64,000 nt of DNA, taken from assembly GCF_000012985.1 (NCBI RefSeq), contig NC_007645.1, forward strand, positions 3,832,581 through 3,896,580, given 5' to 3'. Each line of letters opens with the position of its first letter. The stretch's first letter is position 1. Shown here in pieces: positions 1 through 8,430 of this stretch. The translations under genes were made by a program, and so were the position numbers. The notes beneath the pieces are model-generated. The model saw only the letters and a program-made list of their open reading frames with translations. It made no database searches and was not told where the DNA came from. The DNA comes from Hahella chejuensis KCTC 2396. Its GTDB lineage: Bacteria; Pseudomonadota; Gammaproteobacteria; Pseudomonadales; Oleiphilaceae.

Positions 1-916
1 TTTCCGCGATAAATGCTTGACGAGCGTCTTTGTTACCTAAAATATCAGTAGGATTAACCTGAACGCCAGCATAGTGTAATCCCACTTTTTCACACAGGTC
101 TTTCAACGCTTTTTCCGTGGTGTTTTTCCCTCGTGGGTTGGAAAAATACACAATCTGATTTTCCAACTTATTCCCAGCGGCAATTACATTATTGGCAAGA
201 GGGTTACTTTGAATAGTCTCCAGGGCTTTTACAAAAGAGCCCGCCCCTTCGCCATGAATCAGCCAGCGAATATTCGCGTTTTTCATTTGCGCATTCTGAA
301 TCAGGGACACTATGTTTTTTACATACTGCTGGTTGTTGAAATCATTATTCAGCCAGACCAGAGAGAAGTGATTACTCGACTGTTTGACTGTGTTTGGACT
401 GAAGGCTACGGAATAGGCGTTGGCGATATGGACAAAGATCTTTTGTCCTGCTTCCTCTTTGTTTGCAAACTTACCCGGCACCGCCGCCATATGTGCGCCG
501 CTCCACTGATGGCTAAGTTCCATCACCGTCTGTGGTTTATTGTCTGTTTCCCAATCTTTTTCCGCCTGATTCCAACCAACTTGGTAAAGCCCAGGAGTAT
601 TGCTGGTAGCCGGCTCAAGGCCTTTTTCGTCGACACACAACCACAACACTTTGACATCACCATTTGGCTCAATACTGTATTGCAACCGCATAGCCCCGAA
701 GTCTTGTTGTTTCATCCCGCCGGTCTGGGCGCCGGGAGTCAGCGCCAGCGTATAGATAGCCCTGTACATACTGGTCATGTAAAAGTTCCCGGAGTGCTGA
801 CGCTTAATCCTCAGCCAGTTGTCATAATTCCGCTTATTGATCAGCACATTGCGCTGCACATTGGGATCTTCTTCTTTAGTGATAATCGCAGGCCATTGTG
901 GGTCCTTAAGAGACAC
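1..916 (-). CDS. hydrolase-fold protein, partial, nucleophile replaced
   Basis: The gene runs off the left edge, so only about 305 N-terminal residues are visible. I start it at a GTG (916) because an AGGAG lies just upstream and no good ATG is available. No signal peptide is visible. The protein aligns by eye over most of its length with the hydrolase at 43149-44297: 'YSIEPNGDVKVLWL' against 'YSVNPEMIVINRMKL', 'YSVAFSP' against 'YTLIYNP', and 'NPTDILGN' (Asp291) against 'PNDLVPNL'. At the nucleophile elbow it reads 'IHGEGAG' (residues 220-226) where the other protein has 'AHSQGG', so the catalytic Ser is Gly222. I infer a catalytically dead or repurposed member of that putative effector family. 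It is the last gene after two tandem companion genes on the same strand. Confidence 0.7.
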   Translation of the reverse strand, partial: MSLKDPQWPAIITKEEDPNVQRNVLINKRNYDNWLRIKRQHSGNFYMTSMYRAIYTLALTPGAQTGGMKQQDFGAMRLQYSIEPNGDVKVLWLCVDEKGLEPATSNTPGLYQVGWNQAEKDWETDNKPQTVMELSHQWSGAHMAAVPGKFANKEEAGQKIFVHIANAYSVAFSPNTVKQSSNHFSLVWLNNDFNNQQYVKNIVSLIQNAQMKNANIRWLIHGEGAGSFVKALETIQSNPLANNVIAAGNKLENQIVYFSNPRGKNTTEKALKDLCEKVGLHYAGVQVNPTDILGNKDARQAFIAE

Positions 917-971
917 GGCTTTCTCCTCGTTTAAGTTCGTTATTTAGATGGTTTCCGGTGAGCAAATATAC

Positions 972-1841
972 TTAGGGGACAAAAGACGGCGGAGAGGAAC
1001 CGGGTTTAAGAATCACCACACGGGGTTCGCCTATGCCGGACTCTCCATACCGCCATTCCGGGTACACCCAGTTTTCCGGCTCCCGTTGGAGTGAAATGCG
1101 GGCACCGGGCCAGCGGTGTCGGGCCTGTTCCTGCTGGGCTCGGGCCGAGGGACTAAGTTTCAACTCGATATGGTGGCAGACCTTGTCCCGCAGGACATTC
1201 AGATGTCGGATGGCGTATTCCACGGGGGCATAGCCGTTGTTATGGAACATCAGACGAAGGTAATGGCGGTCGTCCAGGGGGGTCACGGCGTAACTAGAGT
1301 ATTGGGCCCGCATAAAGTCCTCCTCTTCAATCAGCTCTCCCAGGTTTTTATGTACTTCATAGTGCACCCATAAGCTATCGCCCGACTGACGCACCACCCA
1401 ATTCACTGGTGCGATCCTTTCACCTCTGGCTGGAGTATTCGGCCCCATTTGATAAATTAAGTGTATTAGCGCCTGCTCCAGATGATGAGGGTTAAAACAA
1501 CTCATCCCTTCCGGCAGGCAGTTAACCCGCTCCACTACCGCAATGAAGGTCGTATAACCCAGACGCCTCAAGCGCCAGAACGGACCGTAATAATCCCAGT
1601 TTCGCTTAATAAACACAGTACTGGAAAAGGGGTCATCAAGGGTGCTGTCACGGTACAGCGCCGGGTCATAAATATTGACCTGGGGAATCGGTGCTTGTAC
1701 GTCCTCAAATCCATCAGAATCGTGATGAGGCGGTAGTTGCAAGCACAGTTTGGTACCGCTTAAGTCAATTTCGATGGTTTCCGGTCTGTTCAGGCCCGGA
1801 ATGTAGGGATGTCTACGGGAGGCGAATAAGCGTTTTAGCAT
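972..1841 (-). CDS. putative immunity-like protein, copy 1
   Basis: About 289 residues if started at the ATG (1841) that matches the start of its neighbour; an in-frame start 20 codons upstream (1901) is also possible. It shares roughly 70% of residues with the gene at 2095-2964, including the identical N-terminus 'MLKRLFASRRHPYIPGLN'. There is no signal peptide or obvious membrane segment. The central stretch 'PVNWVVR...YSSYAVTPLDDRHYLRLMFHN' resembles the 'W...YYWAYPL...YYLT' stretch of the three companions at 44294-46596, so I place all five in one divergent family. The family is not one I can name. A role as immunity or partner protein for the downstream hydrolase-like gene is inferred from tandem copying and linkage. 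Confidence 0.6.
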   Translation of the reverse strand: MLKRLFASRRHPYIPGLNRPETIEIDLSGTKLCLQLPPHHDSDGFEDVQAPIPQVNIYDPALYRDSTLDDPFSSTVFIKRNWDYYGPFWRLRRLGYTTFIAVVERVNCLPEGMSCFNPHHLEQALIHLIYQMGPNTPARGERIAPVNWVVRQSGDSLWVHYEVHKNLGELIEEEDFMRAQYSSYAVTPLDDRHYLRLMFHNNGYAPVEYAIRHLNVLRDKVCHHIELKLSPSARAQQEQARHRWPGARISLQREPENWVYPEWRYGESGIGEPRVVILKPGSSPPSFVP

Positions 1842-2094
1842 AGAATATTTGACGTTAATCCTTTTCTCCCCTGTCAGCATAAACGACAGGAGGCTACTCA
1901 CTATAATGAAGGGTATTGCAAATACTAGAGACAGGCCCTAGTAGGGTCAATCGTCCATATTACTTATGTTTTATTGGTCGTGGGCCAGCACGCAGATATC
2001 CAAGTTCATGCTGGTGACGCAAAAATCCTAGAGGGTGAACGTGCGCCCCTAGTCCAAGTTCATCTCCCAGATGATTTCCGGTGAGCAAATGTAT

Positions 2095-2964
2095 TTAGAG
2101 ATCAAAAGGCGGCGGCGCCGAACCAGGTTTAAGAATCACGACGAGAGGCTCATTCAATCCAGATTCACCATACCGCCATTCTGGATACACCCAATTTTCC
2201 GGCTCTCGTTGGGGTGAAATGCGGGCATCGGGCCAGCATCGCTGGGCTCGATCCATTTGCGCTTGGGCAGATGGGCTGAGTTGCAACACAATATTACGAC
2301 AAACTTTGTCCCGCAGGGTGTTCATATTATAGATAGCCTGCCCCACTGGAACGTAACCATGATTATGAAACATCAGGCGCAGATAATAACGATCATCCAA
2401 GGGGGTCACTGCGTAGCTGGAATAACTGGCTGCGCTGGAAGGGTTAGGTGCATGAATTCTGGCCAAGTCTTGGTGTACTTCGAAGAAAGTCCATTGCGTT
2501 TCACCAGCTGCTCGAACCACCCAATTAACCGGTGCGAGTCTCACCCCAGGTAGAGGGTCGTTAGGCCCCATCTCATAAATCAAGTGTATTAGAGCTTGTT
2601 CCAGATGATGAGGATTAAAGCAACTCATCCCTTCCGGCAAGCAGTTAACCTGTTCCACCACTGCAATAAAGGTGGTGGAGGCCACTGGCTGCATGCGCCA
2701 TATTGGGCCGTAATACTCCCAACCCCGCTTAATGAAGACAGAGCTCGAAAACGGATCTTCAGGTGTACTGTCACGATAGATTGACTGGTCATAAATATTG
2801 ACTTTAGGTATCGGGGTTTGCATTGCTTCAAACCCCTCATAATCGTGATGGGGCGGCAGTTGCAAGCACAGTTTGGCGCCGCTTAAATCAATTTCAATTC
2901 TTTCCGGTTTGTTCAAGCCAGGAATGTATGGATGTCTACGGGAGGCGAATAAGCGCTTTAACAT
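2095..2964 (-). CDS. putative immunity-like protein, copy 2
   Basis: 289 residues, the promoter-proximal gene of this minus-strand group and a close paralogue of 972-1841. Conserved features shared with the copy are a Pro-rich 'LCLQLPPHHD' segment near residue 35, 'FIKR.WEYYGP' near residue 85, 'CLPEGMSCFNPHHLEQALIHLIY' split over residues 110-135, and a C-terminal 'ENWVYPEWRYGESG' block. It lacks export signals. The ATG has only a weak ribosome-binding site. It differs from its copy mainly in the middle third, as expected if the two copies recognise related but different partners. Function is not known from the sequence alone. Confidence 0.6.
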   Translation of the reverse strand: MLKRLFASRRHPYIPGLNKPERIEIDLSGAKLCLQLPPHHDYEGFEAMQTPIPKVNIYDQSIYRDSTPEDPFSSSVFIKRGWEYYGPIWRMQPVASTTFIAVVEQVNCLPEGMSCFNPHHLEQALIHLIYEMGPNDPLPGVRLAPVNWVVRAAGETQWTFFEVHQDLARIHAPNPSSAASYSSYAVTPLDDRYYLRLMFHNHGYVPVGQAIYNMNTLRDKVCRNIVLQLSPSAQAQMDRAQRCWPDARISPQREPENWVYPEWRYGESGLNEPLVVILKPGSAPPPFDL

Positions 2965-3213
2965 GGGTTACTTGGCGTTTTGTCAGCGTAAAACGAATAA
3001 AGACTACTAAATGTTGAAATCAGGGATACTAGAGATGAGGTACAGCAGGGTCAATCGGTCGTTTTATTAGTGGAATGCGCTTAATCCCTGAGAGCTTCGC
3101 CTTGAGCGCCTTCATGCCGCAAAGCGTCGTGACTATAAAGCCGTTTTTACTGTCCCTGATAAAAAACCAACAAAATCATCGATCTTCCCGGGCCGCCAGG
3201 GCCCGGGGCTCAC

Positions 3214-4122
3214 TCAGGACGCTTTGGCGTCATAGGTTTTGTCGCGCCGAAGGGCCCGTGGGAGAGGTAGCTTCATCCCGTTTTTTACGGAGACCATCAG
3301 CACGGACAGGAAGATTACTCCACTTCCCAATAGCGTATAGAAGTCCGGCGTTTCATCGAAGAAAGCCCAGCCGATTAAGTAGGCCAGAGGCAGAGCCAGG
3401 TAGCTGATGTGAGCGGCGATGGCGGCGCTGCCGATACGCAGGCCGACTATCCAGAAATAGCTGTATACGGAACCCAGTACGGCGATCAGGCCGATAAAGG
3501 AAAAGTCTTTGACTGACACTGGCGACCACTCCGCCACCGCCATGGGGCCGGACATGAGTATCGTCAGGATCGCCAGCCAGAACATCAGGCTGATGGGGCT
3601 TTCCTGGGAGCCGTACTTCTTGGTGCCAATGTGCAGTAACGCGAACCCTAGCGCGCCGGCGAGCGGATAGATGATTTCCAGAGGCGCAAAGTCGCCGCTG
3701 GGCCGGGCGATCAGCAAAACGCCGATAAAGCCGACCAGTGTCGCCAGCCAATGTCCCGGCGCCACTTTCTCTCTCAGCCAAAGCGCGGAAATCGGCACAA
3801 TAAACAAGGGCTCGGCGAAGAAAATCGTGACGACCACCGCCAACGGCAGATTGGCGAGGGAGTAAAACAACAGAAAGGAGGCGACGCAGTTGAGCACGCC
3901 GCGCATCAAGTGCGCCTTAGGCGACTTCCAGACAAAGATGCCCGCGCCTTCTTTTACCGCCATGGGAATCAACAGCAGCGCAGCGAAGCACCATCGAAGA
4001 AACAGCAATTGCCATGTATCGACGTCTTCCCCCACCTGTTTAACGAAAGCATCCATCCCTGTGCCTGCGACGACAGCGATAAAAACGAACGTCATGGCTT
4101 TGCTATTGTGTGTGTTTTCCAT
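3214..4122 (-). CDS. EamA/DMT-family inner-membrane transporter
   Basis: 302 residues with about ten hydrophobic segments arranged as two EamA repeats (roughly residues 10-140 and 150-280), the usual size and layout of drug/metabolite transporters. Typical landmarks are 'FFAEPLFIVPISALWLREK' near residue 105 and 'ALPLAYLIGWAFFDE' near residue 245. It lies 86 bp downstream of the SbnA-like gene on the same strand and is probably the exporter for the product of the 4209-7876 enzymes. EamA exporters serve opine metallophores in Pseudomonas (pseudopaline, CntI), which fits the opine-dehydrogenase-family gene here. The substrate is inferred from context only. Confidence 0.8.
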   Translation of the reverse strand: MENTHNSKAMTFVFIAVVAGTGMDAFVKQVGEDVDTWQLLFLRWCFAALLLIPMAVKEGAGIFVWKSPKAHLMRGVLNCVASFLLFYSLANLPLAVVVTIFFAEPLFIVPISALWLREKVAPGHWLATLVGFIGVLLIARPSGDFAPLEIIYPLAGALGFALLHIGTKKYGSQESPISLMFWLAILTILMSGPMAVAEWSPVSVKDFSFIGLIAVLGSVYSYFWIVGLRIGSAAIAAHISYLALPLAYLIGWAFFDETPDFYTLLGSGVIFLSVLMVSVKNGMKLPLPRALRRDKTYDAKAS

Positions 4123-4208
4123 TTTGGTATCCCTGATTTTTATTCACGGTTGACCGCTCGGCGCTCACCCCCTTGTGAACGCCAAAACCGCATCGCGTCA
4201 CGCCTGCG

Positions 4209-5273
4209 TCAGAGACACAGGCTCGCCGCCCTGGCGTCCGCCCCGGCCCGGGTCTTGTTGATTCGCCCGGGAAAGGCCGGCGTGAGCCAGCGGTTTAACT
4301 CCTGATGCACCCGCGGTTCGAACAGTCCCCTCTCGCTCATCCACTCATCATTGAAAATTGTCGGCAGATATTTTTCTCCTCCATCACAGACGATGCAGAC
4401 CATCGTCCCGCTTCCGCTCAGGTTCTGGGCGATTTTGACGCTCTGGTACACCGCGCCTCCCGCCGAACCGCCAATCAACAACCCGCGCTGACGCGCCAGG
4501 TAACGACAGGTTTCAAACGCTTCCGCGTCCGTCACCTGATATCCGTAATCCACCAACTCCCGCCGAAACGCCGCGCCGATGGCGTCGCCGGGCGGAACGC
4601 CGGTGCCGGACTGGTAATAAGGTCCGCCTTCCTTGCGAAACACCACCGAACCCACCGGCTCCACGCCGAAAATGCGAATATCGGAACGATACTTCTTTAA
4701 CTCCGAAGCCACGCCGGTGATGGAGCCGCCCGTACCGACACAGGCCACCAGCGCATCAATGCCGCCATCGGTGTCGCGAATCAGCTCATGCGCCAGGGAG
4801 CCGGAGTAACCGCCTGGGTTCGCCAGGTTGTTGGACTGATCCATAAAGCAGGCGCCCTCGATTTCACTGGCCAGACGCGCCGCCGTCAGTTCTCTCTCCA
4901 CCGTCGCCACCTCATCGTCGGCGTAATCGCCTTTAACGATGTGCACTTCTCCGCCGTAAGCCTTCACCGCCATGACTTTCTCGACGGCGGCGTGATGGTC
5001 CATCACGGCGATAAAGCGAAAGCCCATTTCCGCGGCCAACAGGGCCAATCCCGTAGCGGTGTTGCCGGAAGACGACTCCACAATCACGCCGCCCGGCTGC
5101 AAACGGCCTTCCCTCACCGCCGCTTCGATCATGCTGCGGGCCATGCGGTCTTTCATGCTCATGCCGGGGTTGAACTTTTCCAGCTTCAGCAGCAATTTCC
5201 AGGAGCAGTCCTGCAAAGGCAGCTCCAGTAGAGGGGTTTCGCCAATTAATTCCGACACTTTTGTTTTAATCAT
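4209..5273 (-). CDS. SbnA/cysteine-synthase-like PLP enzyme
   Basis: About 354 residues, fold type II PLP enzyme. The PLP lysine is in 'NPGMSMKDRMA' (about residue 41), the substrate loop is 'ESSSGNTATG', and the phosphate loop is 'GTGGSITG'. The segment 'GVEPVGSVVF' resembles SbnA (N-(2-amino-2-carboxyethyl)-glutamate synthase) more than housekeeping CysK, whose loop differs there. I choose the second Met (5273) because AAGGA is correctly spaced for it and too close to the first (5279). A C-terminal extension of about 30 residues follows 'HQELNRWL'. Third gene of the 3214-7876 cluster. It probably forms a carbon-nitrogen or carbon-sulfur bond by beta-replacement on (phospho)serine; the exact acceptor is unknown. 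Confidence 0.75.
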   Translation of the reverse strand: MIKTKVSELIGETPLLELPLQDCSWKLLLKLEKFNPGMSMKDRMARSMIEAAVREGRLQPGGVIVESSSGNTATGLALLAAEMGFRFIAVMDHHAAVEKVMAVKAYGGEVHIVKGDYADDEVATVERELTAARLASEIEGACFMDQSNNLANPGGYSGSLAHELIRDTDGGIDALVACVGTGGSITGVASELKKYRSDIRIFGVEPVGSVVFRKEGGPYYQSGTGVPPGDAIGAAFRRELVDYGYQVTDAEAFETCRYLARQRGLLIGGSAGGAVYQSVKIAQNLSGSGTMVCIVCDGGEKYLPTIFNDEWMSERGLFEPRVHQELNRWLTPAFPGRINKTRAGADARAASLCL

Positions 5274-5328
5274 GTTCATTCCTTATTCGTTATATATCAG
5301 TGCTTTCCAGTCCTGATTGCGAAACTGC

Positions 5329-6714
5329 TCAGAACGACTCATCCAATCGCCATGACCAATCGCCATGCCCTCCTTCATGGGCGTCGGTTGCGATTAATGC
5401 AAGCTTTTTCGGTGTCGGCGCACGATGAAAACAGGTCTCCATGAGATCCATCTGATAACCGGCGGTGTTCACGAAGGCCAGACAATCTCCTGCTTGCGGC
5501 AGATTCTTGAAAGGAATCCACCTCTTCGTCAGCACGTCCGACTCCAGGCAGCTACCGCCTGCAATGTAGGCGACGCCGGCGCCGCCCTGGCCTGCGCCAA
5601 TCACGATCGGGTCCACCAGAAATTCCGAATGGAACCAGGTTTCACAGGCGCTGAAGCTGAAGCCGTCGACAACGATGACATGCTTGTCCGGTCCCAGGCG
5701 CTTCACGCCCTTGACGCGAAACAAAGTCATTCCGGCCTGATCCACCAACGCGCGCCCTGGCTCCACGTATAACGCCACGCTCTCTTGTCGCAGGCGCTCG
5801 CGATTGCCGCAGGCGGCCAGAATGTCCTCCAGGGCCTCTTCTTTGACCCGGGGGGACCAATAGGGGTAAAAGTCGCTCGGTGGATGTCCGTCCGTGTAGT
5901 AATGAGATCCGTTGTATCCCTGAAACGCCTCCCAGTTGCTTCGCGAGAGGTATCGGGTGGGGAAGCCCCCGCCAATGTTGACGCTGCGGGCGTCAAAGCC
6001 CAGTTCGCGAATGTAGCGGATCATTTCAATAGACACCGCCAGCGCCTCGGCGCGTTGACGGATGGAGTAGCCGCCCAGGTGAAGCGCGACGCCTTCCAGC
6101 TCCAGGCGATCCTGAAACGGCTGCAATGTGTCCGCCAGCGTCCTCAACGTTTCACTGTTCATGCCAAAGCGGCTGGCGCCGACATCGCCGTTCCAGCGCA
6201 GCTTGATGCGGGTCTTACCGCCTTTGTGAGACGCCAGCAGCAACGCCTGCAGGCCCTCGAATTCTTCCGCAGAGTCAATGGCGACGACCGCCCCCTTCTT
6301 GACGCCCAGTTCAACAAAGTCAGGGCTTTTAAACGCGCCGGACAGCGAACAGGCATCGCCCTCCACGCCCGCCGCCAGCGCATCCTGCAACTCAAACAAA
6401 CTGGAGACATCCGCTCCCGCGCCATTGACCGCGAGGGCTTTGAGAAAGCTGTTGCAGCGATTGACTTTCATCGCATACAGCACGTCGCCGCGAATATCGG
6501 CGGCGGCGTACACCCGCCGAAAGCGGTAGAGATTTTCTTCAAATATCTGTGGAAACATCAGGTGCACGGGCGAGCCATGGGCGTCCATCAGCGCCTGTAA
6601 ACGAACGGGATCGCAATCCAGCACCCTTTGCGTCAGGGAATGGGCCAGCGGCGCCAGAAAGGGCGCAACCTCTCCCCTCACGCCGCCTTGCCGGCATGAT
6701 TTAATTGTCACCAT
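5329..6714 (-). CDS. PLP-dependent amino-acid decarboxylase (ornithine/DAP type)
   Basis: About 461 residues from the ATG at 6714, which has AAGGAG upstream and starts 19 bp after the preceding gene; the longer frame to 6819 would overlap that gene. Fold type III PLP enzyme of the LysA/ornithine decarboxylase/SbnH group. Landmarks are 'YAMKVN' (PLP Lys), 'ALHLGGYS', 'NIGGGFPTRY', 'YVEPGRALVDQAG', and 'GGSCLESDVL', where Cys is the catalytic residue contributed by the partner subunit. Such enzymes decarboxylate basic amino acids or conjugates such as those in staphyloferrin B biosynthesis. Located between the opine-dehydrogenase-like and SbnA-like genes, it probably acts in the same pathway; the substrate is not known. 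Confidence 0.75.
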   Translation of the reverse strand: MVTIKSCRQGGVRGEVAPFLAPLAHSLTQRVLDCDPVRLQALMDAHGSPVHLMFPQIFEENLYRFRRVYAAADIRGDVLYAMKVNRCNSFLKALAVNGAGADVSSLFELQDALAAGVEGDACSLSGAFKSPDFVELGVKKGAVVAIDSAEEFEGLQALLLASHKGGKTRIKLRWNGDVGASRFGMNSETLRTLADTLQPFQDRLELEGVALHLGGYSIRQRAEALAVSIEMIRYIRELGFDARSVNIGGGFPTRYLSRSNWEAFQGYNGSHYYTDGHPPSDFYPYWSPRVKEEALEDILAACGNRERLRQESVALYVEPGRALVDQAGMTLFRVKGVKRLGPDKHVIVVDGFSFSACETWFHSEFLVDPIVIGAGQGGAGVAYIAGGSCLESDVLTKRWIPFKNLPQAGDCLAFVNTAGYQMDLMETCFHRAPTPKKLALIATDAHEGGHGDWSWRLDESF

Positions 6715-6733
6715 TACTTCCCTGCTCCTTTGG

Positions 6734-7876
6734 CTAACGCACCAACGCCATGGGGCGTTGCGGCCAACCCGAGGGAAAATAGCGCTTAATGTTGTCTTCA
6801 AATCCCCCGCAATATTCATAAGCCCAATCCCGAATTTCCGCGAGCATGGGGGTATTTACGTTGAGTCTTTTGGCTGCTTCCAGGAAAAAATCCATGCCGT
6901 AAGGCACATCTTCCGTGAAGATACGGTGGCGACGATTAACCTCAAAACCGCCTTCACACGTCAACATGGGAATCTTGATGCCGGCGTACGCCGGATTGGT
7001 GCGGAAAGTAGAGTATAGCGTGCGCGGATCAGCGATCTGTCTGCCGTATATTTTCACGATGTCTTCGTGTAGCGGCAGCACAAACGGGAATTCGGAACGA
7101 TACGCGCCTTTCAACGCAGCCAGTATGGCCTGCTGCTCTTCGTCGCACTTCTTGATCAGATAAGCGGCGAACTCGGTGAGATCTTCATAGAAGTTCAGGC
7201 GTTCTTTGAAGGGCTTGCCGTCCCACTGCGAATACGGCCCCACCAGGGAATACAGAATCGGCAAATGTTCGATGGGATTGCCGGCGCAGGCGCTCAGTTC
7301 AATGTAGTGCTCCACCCGACTCGCCGGCTGGTAGAACAGCTTTTCCAGGGCTTTCTTGGCCAGCTCCACCTTGATGTGTGTCGGGTTGGAGATAGCGTAG
7401 AACAGCTCCTTCTTGAACCCGAGAATGCTGACGCTCTGGCCTGGCGTAAGATGCGAGGCCATCACCGGCGTGTCCTTGATGCCCCAGGCGTAGACATTGG
7501 AGCGGCGGCCGATGTGATAGTCCACCATCCAGTCAAAGGCCCCCCAACCGGGTATTGCGCACAACTGCACGACCTTGTCTTCAGAAATCAGATTGGCGAT
7601 TTGCGCCAGAACGCGGGGACGATCGTTAGCGGGATTGGTGATAAAAATCAGATCCGCCTGGGGTATGACTTCAACGGGATTGTCCGTTACACGCACCGGC
7701 TTGGCGTGCAGATCCTCCCCATAGGGGGTGGATACGACAATCTGGCCATTGGCGCCCAGTCTTTCGTTTATTTCCTGGGCTTTCCGGGTCAGCATCGAAA
7801 CTTCCTGCCCTCGTGAGGCGAAGATACCCAGAAGTGCGTGGGCTTGTTGGCCCCCGCCAATGATTACGATATTCAT
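6734..7876 (-). CDS. octopine/opine dehydrogenase family protein
   Basis: 380 residues. The N-terminus 'MNIVIIGGGQQAHALLG' is a Rossmann NAD(P)-binding fingerprint, followed by 'ADLIFITNPAND' typical of the octopine dehydrogenase family. The C-terminal helical catalytic domain carries 'CAGNPIEHLPILY' with the conserved family His (about residue 204). Family members reductively condense an amino acid with a 2-oxo acid, or oxidise such secondary amines. AAGGAAG sits about 8 bases before the ATG. It is the first gene of the minus-strand cluster 7876-3214 and is divergent from a LysR gene. It could oxidise the opine-like product of the SbnA-like enzyme (the job done by SbnB elsewhere) or build a new opine; the sequence does not decide. 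Confidence 0.8.
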   Translation of the reverse strand: MNIVIIGGGQQAHALLGIFASRGQEVSMLTRKAQEINERLGANGQIVVSTPYGEDLHAKPVRVTDNPVEVIPQADLIFITNPANDRPRVLAQIANLISEDKVVQLCAIPGWGAFDWMVDYHIGRRSNVYAWGIKDTPVMASHLTPGQSVSILGFKKELFYAISNPTHIKVELAKKALEKLFYQPASRVEHYIELSACAGNPIEHLPILYSLVGPYSQWDGKPFKERLNFYEDLTEFAAYLIKKCDEEQQAILAALKGAYRSEFPFVLPLHEDIVKIYGRQIADPRTLYSTFRTNPAYAGIKIPMLTCEGGFEVNRRHRIFTEDVPYGMDFFLEAAKRLNVNTPMLAEIRDWAYEYCGGFEDNIKRYFPSGWPQRPMALVR

Positions 7877-8430
7877 ATTGCGAACTTCCTTTCCATTACT
7901 TCTTGACTTGGAACACTGGTTTGTCAGGTCAAACGCGTTACCTTACGCTTTGCGTTGCTGCGTTATATCGCTCTGAGCCGGGTCCTGCAATTGCCTGCAA
8001 CATCCGGGTTTGCGGCGGGCTTTCCATGTGCGCCCCTGGCCTGGGCGTCCTACGCTGGAAAATCATTGGATGAATGTCGGGTTTGGACGCCTGTTGCATC
8101 ACAAGCCTCCAAACAACCCTCCACGAAACCAGCGACGAATCGAACGGTGCGTGGACGGAGAGTTGAAATACCAGGCCAGTCAGGAGGAAAATCCTTCCAA
8201 CCGGCATGACGACACACCTATCCGGCCGACGGTCCGCCTCTCATTGCGCCAGTCAAACCGCCGCATTCCGAGAACTAAACCTGTCGCCGCGAACAGTGAC
8301 AACCTTGTCAATACCATGCAAAAAGCAACGTTACAATTTGTTTTTATTTAGAAAAAGATATTTTAATCGACTCAAAAAAGTAAATTGATTATATTGCACA
8401 TCGCTGTGATATTTTTTCCACGAGGGATGT
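7877..8430. promoter_or_regulatory. divergent intergenic region, opine-like cluster / LysR gene
   Basis: 554 bp between the first gene of the minus-strand cluster and the divergent LysR gene. The right 100 bp are AT-rich and suit promoters and a LysR binding site. I could not fix a single operator with confidence and see no gene-like coding frame in it. Confidence 0.4.

Larger units (their letters stand above)
950..3060. repeat. tandem duplication, two units of about 1.1 kb
   Basis: Two direct units can be aligned by eye, about 950-1955 and 2075-3060. Similarity extends beyond the coding sequences. The 3' flank 'tttccggtgagcaaat' occurs at both stop-codon ends (near 952 and 2079), and 'actagaga' followed by 'agggtcaatcg' occurs upstream of both genes (near 1925 and 3030). 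This indicates duplication of a whole gene unit rather than convergence of two proteins. Confidence 0.75.

Noticed and set aside
209..934. 241-codon frame on the plus strand
   Set aside because: It lies opposite the minus-strand hydrolase-like gene, which has a ribosome site and homology to 43149-44297; the plus frame has no supporting motif.
6715..6819. N-terminal extension of the decarboxylase
   Set aside because: It would overlap the end of the opine-dehydrogenase-like gene, while the ATG at 6714 has AAGGAG and gives normal family length.
7938..8207. 89-codon minus-strand frame in the divergent region
   Set aside because: No ribosome site and no recognisable protein-like features; the region is better explained as regulatory.
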